From assembly GCA_905215275.1 (NCBI GenBank), contig CAJMPE010000025.1:1-15509 (forward strand): a DNA stretch of 15,509 nucleotides, read 5' to 3'. Source of the stretch: an uncultured bacterium. GTDB taxonomy: Bacteria; Actinomycetota; Coriobacteriia; Coriobacteriales; Coriobacteriaceae. Positions within the stretch are counted from its first letter, which is position 1. Every line of letters starts with the position of its first letter. This document shows, piece by piece, positions 6,287 to 12,824 of this stretch. Below the pieces are notes generated by a model that saw nothing but the letters and a program-made list of their open reading frames with translations, had not been told where the DNA came from and did no database searches. A program made the position numbers and the translations under genes.

Positions 6287-7729
6287 GTGCTTAATAGATT
6301 CCGCATGCTTGTCGCCTGCGCTTTGACCTTCGCGCTTTGCTGGGTGCCGGGATTTGCGTTTGCTGGGAACGCTGAGGACGGGGCCCAGGTTGCTGCGACC
6401 GCTCATGGGCTTTCCTATGGGATCGAGGGTTTTGAGCGGTTGGCCAAGGGGACCGCTCGTGACATGGAGGGCCAGCCTGAGGGCTACCGGTTTCCCGTTG
6501 ACGAGGACGTGGACCTTGTAGCGGCGCTCGCTGCCGACCGCGTTGTGGTGTGGATATCGCCCAAGGCGGTCGAGAAGTATGGATTGGATCCGCAGGATAA
6601 CGAGTCCGTATCGGGTCTCAAGGCCCTCGTCTGTGAGCTCGACAGCGCAAACTGCATGGGAGGCGCGCAGCTAGGGGACGTGGATCTCCCTTGGTATGTC
6701 ACGGCGGAAACAACGTTTGATGCCGGCGGGTATACCTATGGCTTTGACGAGCGCGGTGCGGATGGGGACCGCTATGTGGTGATTGCATCAGCCTCGGGTG
6801 ATGCCAAGGGCGGCGCGCGTTGGCTTGATAGCGCTCAAATGGTAGAGGCATCGTCTGTCGTGTTGCGGGATGAGCAGGGCCCCTTGGCCTCTCTGGCCTC
6901 CTTATTGGGCGGCATCGACTATCGCCCGTTTTGGGTGTCCATAAAAACGAGCGGCCTTGCCCTGGTGATCGCGTTTGCGCTGGGCCTGTTTGCCGCGTGG
7001 AAGACCATGGGTACCACGAGCCGCGTGAAGGGTTTGCTCGATTCGGTCTTTACCATCCCTATGGTGCTGCCGCCCACGGTCTGCGGCTTTTTGCTCCTCA
7101 TGCTGTTTGGCCGCTCGACCGGGGTGGGCCAGTGGCTGATCGCACACGGCATCTCGATCGTCTTTACGTGGCCCGCGGCGGTCATTTCGGCCGTCGTCGT
7201 GTCGTTTCCGCTGGTTTACCGCACGGCGCTCGGAGCCTTCGAGAGTCTTGACGCGCAGATGCTCGACGCCGCGCGAACCCTGGGATGGTCCGAGCGTCGC
7301 ATCTTTGCCAAGCTCATGATGCCGCTTGGCTGGCCCTCGATTGCCGCCGGCACGGTGCTCGCCTTTGCCCGCGCGATGGGCGAGTTTGGCTGCACCCTGT
7401 TCTTTGCGGGCAACTACGCCGGTATTACGCAGACCATTCCCATTGCGATTTACTTTGAGTGGATGGGCGGCAATACGTCGGTGGCCCTCTTTTGGGTCGT
7501 GGTCGTAATCGCGTTCAGCTTCCTGGTCATTCTGTTCATCAATATGTACACGGCGCATTCGCAAAAGTATCGCGAACGTGGCCTTTCCCGTGCGGAGCGC
7601 AAACAGGCCAAAGGTCTCGCCGGACAGGGCGATTCGCTCGACCCAGTCGGCGGCGATGCGCTGCGTATCGATCGCGAGGCGCTGGCCGAGCTCATGCGTG
7701 ATGATGCGGCGCCGCGGGGAGGTCGATAA
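6287..7729 (+). CDS. modB: Molybdate ABC transporter permease ModB with a large N-terminal extracytoplasmic extension
   Basis: A 480-residue protein, about twice a normal ModB (roughly 220-260). Residues about 213-445 are the permease: membrane helices starting at PFWVSIKTSGLALVIAFALG, the loop between helices, the EAA motif (DAARTLGWSERRIFAKLMMP), and FARAMGEFGCTLFFAGN. Residues 1-26 look like a cleavable signal peptide or signal anchor (LVACALTFALCWVPGFAFA). Between them, about 27-210 is a hydrophilic, acidic domain outside the membrane with two cysteines at 116 and 123; I do not recognise its fold. A polar tail of about 45 residues follows the last helix. The start is GTG 6287, with GGAG 6 bases upstream; a GTG at 6218 overlapping the modA stop has no ribosome site and would bury the signal peptide. 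Confidence 0.88.
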   Translation: MLNRFRMLVACALTFALCWVPGFAFAGNAEDGAQVAATAHGLSYGIEGFERLAKGTARDMEGQPEGYRFPVDEDVDLVAALAADRVVVWISPKAVEKYGLDPQDNESVSGLKALVCELDSANCMGGAQLGDVDLPWYVTAETTFDAGGYTYGFDERGADGDRYVVIASASGDAKGGARWLDSAQMVEASSVVLRDEQGPLASLASLLGGIDYRPFWVSIKTSGLALVIAFALGLFAAWKTMGTTSRVKGLLDSVFTIPMVLPPTVCGFLLLMLFGRSTGVGQWLIAHGISIVFTWPAAVISAVVVSFPLVYRTALGAFESLDAQMLDAARTLGWSERRIFAKLMMPLGWPSIAAGTVLAFARAMGEFGCTLFFAGNYAGITQTIPIAIYFEWMGGNTSVALFWVVVVIAFSFLVILFINMYTAHSQKYRERGLSRAERKQAKGLAGQGDSLDPVGGDALRIDREALAELMRDDAAPRGGR

Positions 7730-7732
7730 GCT

Positions 7733-8803
7733 ATGTCGCTCGTTTTGGATATTAAGAAACGTTATCCCGGGTTTGTGCTCGACATGCAGCTTGAGGCCGG
7801 CGAGGAGCGCGTGGCCCTGCTGGGCGCCTCGGGTTGCGGCAAGAGCTGTACGCTGCGCTGCATCGCCGGTGTGGAGACGCCCGACGAGGGCAAGATTGTC
7901 GTCAACGGCGTGACCTTTTTTGACTCGGCGGCGGGCATCAAACTGTCGCCCCAGGCGCGCAAATGCGCTCTGCTGTTCCAAAACTATCAGCTGTTTCCTA
8001 ACATGACAGTGGCCGATAACGTATGCGCCGGTGTAAAGGACGCGGGTGACGCCGCCGCGCGCAAAAAGCTCGCCGAGCGCTATCTGAGCATTTTCGGTCT
8101 GGCCGATTTTGTCGACCGCTATCCCGCACGACTCTCGGGCGGGCAGCAGCAGCGCGTGGCGCTTGCCCGCATGGTGGCGGCGCATCCGGGCATTTTTATG
8201 TTCGACGAGCCCATGAGCGCACTCGATTCCTATCTTAAGAGCGCCCTCGAGCAGAACATGCTCGACCTGTTCGATGTGTGCAACCGCACCGTACTCTACG
8301 TGAGCCACGACATCGACGAAGCGTGCCGCCTGTGCCAGCGAATCTGCGTGATGCACGACGGGCATGTGGAGGAGATCGGCTCCGTCGAGGACGTGGTTCG
8401 CCGCCCGCAGACGCTGGCGGCGCTGCGCCTGACGGGCTGCAAGAACACAAGCCGGGCGCGCAAGATCGGCGACGAAGAAGTTGAGGCCCTCGACTGGGGC
8501 ATGACCTTCAACGTGGGCCGCGAGGTTCCCGATGACGTGGCATACCTGGGCATTCGCGCAAGCTACTTCCATGTGGACAACCGTGCTGAGCGGGGTCGTA
8601 ACAGCTACGACCTGCATGTGGCCCGAGTGAGCGATTCGCGCTTTGAGCGGCTGGTGCTGTTAGACGTGCCGCGTGCTGATGCGCCCACGCGTCTGCAGTG
8701 GAAGGTCAACAAGGTGAACGTAGCTGTCGACGAGCTGCCGCAAGCAGGCGAGACGCTGCGCATGCACTTTGATGCGAATAAGATTCATTTGGTTTGTCGG
8801 TAG
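7733..8803 (+). CDS. modC: Molybdate ABC transporter ATP-binding protein ModC
   Basis: A 356-residue ATPase that drives molybdate import at the inner membrane face. Walker A is GASGCGKS (31-38), the Q-loop segment is LLFQNYQLFPNMTV, the signature is LSGGQQQR (134-141), Walker B is IFMFDEP (154-160) and the H-loop histidine is H192 in VSHD. The C-terminal ~120 residues (from about 235) form a regulatory domain in the position of the ModC TOBE/Mop domain, although the sequence is diverged. The start codon lies 4 bases after the modB stop; GGGGAGG sits inside the end of modB, so translation is probably coupled. A terminator follows at 8815. Confidence 0.93.
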   Translation: MSLVLDIKKRYPGFVLDMQLEAGEERVALLGASGCGKSCTLRCIAGVETPDEGKIVVNGVTFFDSAAGIKLSPQARKCALLFQNYQLFPNMTVADNVCAGVKDAGDAAARKKLAERYLSIFGLADFVDRYPARLSGGQQQRVALARMVAAHPGIFMFDEPMSALDSYLKSALEQNMLDLFDVCNRTVLYVSHDIDEACRLCQRICVMHDGHVEEIGSVEDVVRRPQTLAALRLTGCKNTSRARKIGDEEVEALDWGMTFNVGREVPDDVAYLGIRASYFHVDNRAERGRNSYDLHVARVSDSRFERLVLLDVPRADAPTRLQWKVNKVNVAVDELPQAGETLRMHFDANKIHLVCR

Positions 8804-8814
8804 CGCCGGGTAAT

Positions 8815-8849
8815 GCCGTCGGGGATATAAGCCCCGGCGGCTTTGTCTT
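8815..8849 (+). terminator. Intrinsic terminator of the mod operon
   Basis: GCCGTCGGGG (8815-8824) pairs with CCCCGGCGGC (8832-8841) through ten base pairs including one T-G, with a 7-base loop, followed by TTTGTCTT. It ends the modABC transcript before the DCCP leader. Confidence 0.8.
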
Positions 8850-8964
8850 GCTGTTTGCCGAATGGGGGATGACAAACTCTTATCAATCAAGATAATTATT
8901 TATTAAACGACGGTACACGACGCTGTCGTACGAATGTCGGCGGTGTTCGTCTGGACGACAACCG
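8850..8964. other. Intergenic AT-rich stretch upstream of the DCCP promoter
   Basis: This part of the 429-base gap between modC and the first DCCP gene holds an AT-rich stretch (8880-8907) with a small dyad TTATC (8880-8884)/GATAA (8891-8895), and a second dyad ACGAC (8917-8921)/GTCGT (8925-8929). These are plausible binding sites upstream of the promoter, but nothing more specific is visible and no credible ORF is present. Confidence 0.35.
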
Positions 8965-8965
8965 T

Positions 8966-8974
8966 TGATATAGT
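8966..8974 (+). promoter_or_regulatory. Candidate extended -10 promoter of the DCCP locus
   Basis: TGATATAGT reads as an extended -10 (TG, one base, TATAGT). A start near 8981 would place the strong ribosome site of the leader ORF about 10 bases into the transcript. The -35 is weak, as is usual for extended -10 promoters. Confidence 0.45.
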
Positions 8975-9004
8975 TACCTTCGACGAGAAAAGGAGGGCGC
9001 GCCG

Positions 9005-9073
9005 ATGCCGCATAAGACATATTCGCGTCGCGTTGCCGTGCGCGCCCTGTATATGGCTCGGAGCCGCATATGA
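9005..9073 (+). CDS. 22-residue leader peptide (upstream ORF) of the DCCP locus
   Basis: ATG 9005 has an excellent ribosome site, AAAAGGAGGG at 8988-8997, with 8 bases between AGGAGG and the start. The ORF begins MPHKTYSRRV, contains five Arg in 22 residues and ends at TGA 9071-9073. The stop lies inside the loop region of the hairpin 9057-9096, so a ribosome on this ORF would open that hairpin. It is too short for ORF callers. Its role as a translated leader that controls downstream folding is inference; there is no run of one rare codon that would name a sensed amino acid, although Arg codons are the most frequent. Confidence 0.5.
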   Translation: MPHKTYSRRVAVRALYMARSRI

Positions 9074-9229
9074 GCAGGTATGTTCACGGCTCCGGGAGAG
9101 ACGACGCACAGCTAAATAATCAGCTGCAAAGCAGGTTCCCCAAAATTCCGGGTTTGAGCACGGCTGGGTTTTCGCCACCCACCGTGCAGCAATACCGTAG
9201 TTATCCGTATTTGGTTCGAGAGGGGAACC
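9057..9229 (+). promoter_or_regulatory. Structured leader RNA with Shine-Dalgarno sequestration, upstream of the first DCCP gene
   Basis: Hairpin 1 pairs 9057-9066 with 9087-9096 (core CGGAGCCG/CGGCTCCG), with an inner CATA/TATG. Hairpin 2 is CAGCT (9109-9113)/AGCTG (9122-9126). Hairpin 3 is GCACGG (9158-9163)/CCGTGC (9182-9187) with inner GGGT/ACCC. AATAC (9191-9195)/GTATT (9207-9211) is a small fourth. GGTTCCCC (9134-9141) is perfectly complementary to GGGGAACC (9222-9229), which contains the ribosome site of the gene starting at 9233, so the pairing would close its translation. This looks like a riboswitch or a leader-peptide-controlled switch; it does not match a class I can name. Confidence 0.55.
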
Positions 9230-9232
9230 GTC

Positions 9233-10516
9233 ATGGCTGAAGAATTCGATTTCCATCCGATGTGGGAGAGCCTCGGCATGAATCTTGCCGACCACGACAT
9301 GCTGCTGGGCGCCGTGGGCCAGATGTACGGCGATATGTTCCTGACGCAGAACAATCGCCCCAAGTCCACGTCCTACCTGGATTTTGTCGCCACCAACATC
9401 CACAGCGGCCGTATTAAGGAGATGCTCGACAAGAAGGAGGCCGGCGAGGCCACCAAGATCGTCGGCTCGTTCTGCGTGTACGTGCCCGAGGAGATCGTGC
9501 TTGCCTGTGACGGCATTCCCGTTGGTCTGTGCTCGGGTGCCGATTGGGCAACCGATAAGGTCGAGGAGCACCTGCCGCGCAACACCTGCCCGCTTATCAA
9601 GAGCTTTGCCGGCTTTAAGCTGGGCGAGGTCTGCCCCTACATTGAGTCGAGTGACCTGGTGGTAGGCGAGAACACCTGCGACGGTAAGAAGAAAGCCTAC
9701 GAGTTCTTTGCCACGCAAAAGAACATGTACGTCATGGATATTCCCAACGTGCACGACGAGTCGACGCTCGTGACCTGGAAGGCCGAGGTCAAGAAGCTCG
9801 CCGCCAAGATCGAGGACGAGTGCGGCGTCAAGATTACGCCCGAGGGCCTGAAGGCTGCCATCCACGCCGTCAATGAGAAGCGCCGCGCCCTGCAGCGCCT
9901 CGCTGCGACCCGCGCTGCCGACCCTGCGCCCATCAGCGGTCTCGACAGCCTGCTGACCGTTCAGGCCGCCTTTATGGACGACACACCGCGTCTGACCGGA
10001 GCCATCAACGATATGGCGGCTGAGTGCGAGCAGCGTGTCGAGGCCGGCGAGGGCGTGGCACCCAAGGGGACCAAGCGCATCCTGTACACCGGTACGCCCA
10101 TGGCCGTGCCCAACTGGAAGCTGTTCAACCTTATCGAGAAGGCCGGCGGCGTTGTGGTAGGCGAGGAGTCCTGCACGGGCTCGCGCTACTACAAGGACCT
10201 GGTCGACGAGTCCGGCGAGACGGTCGACGAGATGCTCGATGCCATCGCCGAGCGCTACTTTAGGATCAACTGCGCCGTCTTTACGCCCAACGACCAGCGT
10301 ATGAAGGACATTGTCCAGATGGCCAAGGACCTGCATGCCGACGGCATCGTCGACGTGGCTCTGCAGTTCTGCACGCTCTACGAGATGGAGTCGTTTGCCG
10401 TGGAGAAGGCCGCCGAGGAGGCCGGCATTCCGTTTATGCACATCACGACCGACTACGCCGGCGAGGACGCAGGTCAGCTGCAAACCAGGATCGAGGCTTT
10501 CTTGGAAACCATTTAG
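9233..10516 (+). CDS. Double-cubane-cluster protein-like reductase, divergent paralog (2-hydroxyacyl-CoA dehydratase D-type family)
   Basis: A 427-residue protein of the family of 2-hydroxyacyl-CoA dehydratase subunits and double-cubane-cluster proteins (DCCP; E. coli YjiM), which carry an Fe-S cluster and perform ATP-driven low-potential reductions with an activator ATPase. Conserved N-half cysteines are C81, C100, C119, C134 and C149, within TCPLIKSF and ENTCDGKKKAYEF; there is an extra C92. C-half cysteines are C314 (EESCTGSRYY), C347 (INCAVFTPND) and C380 (LQFCTLYEMES). The family GCPxGG cysteine is a Thr here (TGTPMAV). An N-terminal extension of about 40 residues precedes the part shared with the next DCCP. 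GAGAGGGGA lies 6 bases before ATG 9233. The substrate is unknown. Confidence 0.82.
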   Translation: MAEEFDFHPMWESLGMNLADHDMLLGAVGQMYGDMFLTQNNRPKSTSYLDFVATNIHSGRIKEMLDKKEAGEATKIVGSFCVYVPEEIVLACDGIPVGLCSGADWATDKVEEHLPRNTCPLIKSFAGFKLGEVCPYIESSDLVVGENTCDGKKKAYEFFATQKNMYVMDIPNVHDESTLVTWKAEVKKLAAKIEDECGVKITPEGLKAAIHAVNEKRRALQRLAATRAADPAPISGLDSLLTVQAAFMDDTPRLTGAINDMAAECEQRVEAGEGVAPKGTKRILYTGTPMAVPNWKLFNLIEKAGGVVVGEESCTGSRYYKDLVDESGETVDEMLDAIAERYFRINCAVFTPNDQRMKDIVQMAKDLHADGIVDVALQFCTLYEMESFAVEKAAEEAGIPFMHITTDYAGEDAGQLQTRIEAFLETI

Positions 10517-10531
10517 AGCTATCCGTCTCGG

Positions 10532-10633
10532 CGGCTTCCCCAGGCACCCGGTCTTGCCGTTCAAACCGTCGCTTGCGTACCAAAGTACGCGGCGCTTCTC
10601 TTTCACGGCAACCTCGGGCACCTGGGAAAGCCG
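10532..10633. repeat. Structured intergenic repeat, copy 1
   Basis: A ~102-nt imperfect hairpin element. The outer stem is CGGCTTCCCCAGG (10532-10544) with CCTGGGAAAGCCG (10621-10633), 12 of 13 paired. Inside come CCCGG (10547-10551) with TCGGG (10614-10618), TTGCCGT (10554-10560) with ACGGCAA (10605-10611), and an apical GCGTAC/GTACGC. The internal part (TCAAACCGTCGCTTGCGTAC and the matching 3' side) is nearly identical to copy 2 at 11829-11937, while the stems differ by compensatory changes. It fills the gap between the two DCCP genes. Confidence 0.8.
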
Positions 10634-10670
10634 TTTCCTTGGTTGGTTAAAAGGTTTGTTAAGGAGCTAT

Positions 10671-11834
10671 ATGCCGGAATATATTGAGCAGCCGTTGCCG
10701 TCCACGTTTGAGGAGTTCAACGAGCAGCGCAAGGCGGCGTTTATTCGCGTCAAGGATTACAAGCAGGCCGGTAATCGCCTGATCGGTTTTCTGTGCAGCT
10801 ACACGCCGCTCGAGATTATCGATGCCGCGGGGGCCGCAAGTGTCGCTCTGTGCGGTACGTCCGATGAGGTGATCCCCGAGGCCGAGAAGGTGCTGCCGGC
10901 AAATCTCTGCCCGCTCATCAAGTCGACCTATGGCTTTGCCTACTCGCAAAAGTGCCCGTTTACGTACTTTAGCGACATGATCATCGGCGAGACCACCTGC
11001 GACGGCAAAAAGAAGATGTACGAGCTGCTCAACGAGCTCAAGCGCACGCACATTCTGCATCTTCCGCAGGGTCGCGACCGTGCCTACGAGCGCGAGGGCT
11101 GGTACGAGGAGTGCTGCCTGCTCAAGGAGGAGCTCGAGGGCTTCTACGGCATCACGATTACCGACGATGACCTGCGCGCTGCCGTCCGTCGTCGCAACCG
11201 CTTGCGTGCGGCCCAGCTCGAGATGTTTGCGCTGCAGGCCAACCAGCCGGCGGCCATGAGCGGCGTCGACCTGATGAGCACCATGTTTGCCGGTACGTTC
11301 AGCTTTGATATCGAGGCCTATACGCAGCAGCTGGAGCAAAAGGTCGCCAAGCTGCGCGAGGCCTATGATGCAGGCGAGCGCCCGATCGCGGCGGATGCCA
11401 AGCGCATTCTGATCACCGGCTGCCCGGTGGGCGGCGTGATCAACAAGATCGGTCGCACCATCGAGTCCAACGGCGGCGTGGTCGTGTGCATGGACGACTG
11501 CTCGGGCGAGCGCACGGCGGCCATGATGATCGACCCGGAGGCTCCCGACATCCTTCGCGCCATCGCCGACCGCTACCTGGATATCAACTGCTCGGTCATG
11601 ACGCCCAGCGACGGTCGTATGGAAAACACGCTGGCCATGTGCGAGAAGTATCACGTCGATGGCGTAGTGGAGAGCGTGCTCCAGGCGTGTCACACCTTTA
11701 ACGTGGAGAGTGCGCGCATGCAGGAGGCTGTCGAGGGTGCGGGTATTCCGTATATGAAGATCGAGACCGACTACAGCAACGGCGACATGGGCCAGATCGA
11801 GACGCGCATCGTCGCCTTCATCGAAACTCTCTAG
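10671..11834 (+). CDS. yjiM: Double-cubane-cluster-containing anaerobic reductase (YjiM-like)
   Basis: A 387-residue protein that closely follows E. coli YjiM and the DCCP family: FEEFNEQRKAAFIRVKDY, GFLCSYTPLEIIDAAGA, LPANLCPLIKSTYGF, KCPFTYFSDMIIGETTCDGK, ITGCPVGG, LQACHTFNVES and a terminal IETDYSNGDMGQIETR. Cysteines C42, C61, C80, C95 and C110 have exactly the spacing of C81-C149 in the upstream paralog; C251, C273, C277, C307 and C340 lie in the second half. The family binds an [8Fe-9S] double-cubane cluster and is reduced by an ATPase partner, encoded next. Physiological substrate unknown. AAGGAG lies 4 bases before ATG 10671; the open frame extends upstream to 10311 only through the previous gene and the repeat. 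Confidence 0.9.
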   Translation: MPEYIEQPLPSTFEEFNEQRKAAFIRVKDYKQAGNRLIGFLCSYTPLEIIDAAGAASVALCGTSDEVIPEAEKVLPANLCPLIKSTYGFAYSQKCPFTYFSDMIIGETTCDGKKKMYELLNELKRTHILHLPQGRDRAYEREGWYEECCLLKEELEGFYGITITDDDLRAAVRRRNRLRAAQLEMFALQANQPAAMSGVDLMSTMFAGTFSFDIEAYTQQLEQKVAKLREAYDAGERPIAADAKRILITGCPVGGVINKIGRTIESNGGVVVCMDDCSGERTAAMMIDPEAPDILRAIADRYLDINCSVMTPSDGRMENTLAMCEKYHVDGVVESVLQACHTFNVESARMQEAVEGAGIPYMKIETDYSNGDMGQIETRIVAFIETL

Positions 11835-11937
11835 CTTCCTCAGGCACCGGATCTTGCTCCTCAAACCGTCGCTTGCGTACCCAAAGTACGCTGCGCTCCT
11901 CTTTCGGGGCAATCTCCGGCACCTGAGAAACCTAGAG
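11829..11937. repeat. Structured intergenic repeat, copy 2
   Basis: Outer arms 11829-11844 and 11922-11937 pair at 14 of 16 positions and include the stop codon of the DCCP gene. Inside come CCGGA (11847-11851) with TCCGG (11915-11919), TTGCTCC (11854-11860) with GGGGCAA (11906-11912), and the apical GCGTAC/GTACGC. It has the same order and spacing of stems as copy 1, with symmetric CA/CA and TC/TC internal loops. Confidence 0.8.
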
Positions 11938-11989
11938 CTAAGGCGCCTGAACGCGCCGCTACCTTTGATGTTTAGATTGGGAGAGAGCC

Positions 11990-12754
11990 ATGATAAGGAT
12001 CGGGATCGATATCGGGTCTACGGCGGCTAAGGCTGCTGTGGTCGACGGGGAGGGTTCGGTGTCGTGGACGTGCGTGCAGCCAACCGGGTTCTCCTCGGTC
12101 GATGCTGCCGAGCGGCTGCGCGAGGCACTGGCAGCGGCGGGTTATGACGTGGCTGCCGACGACGTGCGTGTGATCGCGACCGGCTACGGTCGTGTCGCCG
12201 TGCCCTATGCGCACAAGGTCGTGACCGAGATTACCTGCCACGGCACCGGTGCCGTGCGTCTGTTTGGCGACCACGGCACCGTGATCGACGTGGGCGGTCA
12301 GGACACCAAGGTCATTCAGCTTAAAAGTGGCCGCGTGGCCAAGTTTGCCATGAACGACAAGTGCGCCGCCGGCACGGGGCGCTTTTTGGAGATCATGGCC
12401 GACCGCCTGGGCATTTCCCAGCAGCAGATGGCCGACCTGGCGCGTTCCGGCGAGCCTACCAAGATCAGCAGCATGTGCACGGTGTTTGCCGAAAGCGAGG
12501 TTATCAGCCTGATCGGTCGCGGTGAGCTGCGCGAGAACATTGCGCGTGGCGTGATCGACAGCGTGGTCTCGCGCGTGGCCACTATGGCCGGGCAGGCGAC
12601 GGGTGCTCCGTACTACCTGACGGGAGGCTTGTGCGAGAACGCTTACGTTGTGGAGCGGCTGGCGGCGCTGCTGGGGTCGCCGGTCACCACCTCGCCCCAG
12701 GCCCGCTTCGCCGGTGCCATCGGCGCGGCGATTCGCGCACAGGCGCTCAATTAA
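11990..12754 (+). CDS. yjiL: ATP-dependent activator/reductase for the DCCP proteins (BadF/BadG/BcrA/HgdC family, YjiL-like)
   Basis: A 254-residue cytoplasmic protein of the ASKHA ATPase fold. Visible are the phosphate-binding IGIDIGSTAAKAAVVD at the N-terminus, TGYGR, VIDVGGQDTKVI, and GGLCENAYVVERL near the end. Two cysteines, C125 in NDKCAAGTGRF and C163 in SSMCTVFAESEV, are in the positions of the ligands that hold one [4Fe-4S] cluster between the two subunits of HgdC-type activators. It should transfer single low-potential electrons to the DCCP partner with ATP hydrolysis. GGGAG lies 6 bases before ATG 11990. As the only activator in the locus it probably serves both DCCP genes. Confidence 0.92.
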   Translation: MIRIGIDIGSTAAKAAVVDGEGSVSWTCVQPTGFSSVDAAERLREALAAAGYDVAADDVRVIATGYGRVAVPYAHKVVTEITCHGTGAVRLFGDHGTVIDVGGQDTKVIQLKSGRVAKFAMNDKCAAGTGRFLEIMADRLGISQQQMADLARSGEPTKISSMCTVFAESEVISLIGRGELRENIARGVIDSVVSRVATMAGQATGAPYYLTGGLCENAYVVERLAALLGSPVTTSPQARFAGAIGAAIRAQALN

Positions 12755-12783
12755 TGCATCCGCCGTAGGCTCGCATTCATGCG

Positions 12784-12789
12784 TATACT
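12784..12789 (+). promoter_or_regulatory. Candidate -10 box for the selD operon
   Basis: TATACT lies 35 bases before the selD start, in the 70-base gap after the activator gene. No clear -35 and no terminator are visible in this gap, so selD may instead be read through from the DCCP genes. Confidence 0.3.
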
Positions 12790-12824
12790 GGGAGAAAATG
12801 ATTGACCGATGAGAGGAGGTATCG

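Noticed and set aside
8934..9119. 61-codon plus-strand ORF in the DCCP leader
   Set aside because: It has no ribosome site, is in a different frame from the well-positioned 22-codon ORF, and has no recognisable sequence.
9095..9190. c-di-GMP-I (GEMM) or glycine riboswitch, suggested by GCACAG, GCAAAGC and GGGAGAG
   Set aside because: The conserved tetraloop and receptor segments of GEMM and the ACCGAAGGGGCAA-type core of the glycine aptamer are missing, so the short matches look accidental.
8903..10621. Long minus-strand open frame (572 codons) opposite the first DCCP gene, and similar ones at 6902-8617 and 10659-11912
   Set aside because: They are antisense shadows of clear genes in GC-rich DNA: no family resemblance, low-complexity His/Arg/Leu/Gly composition and no ribosome sites.
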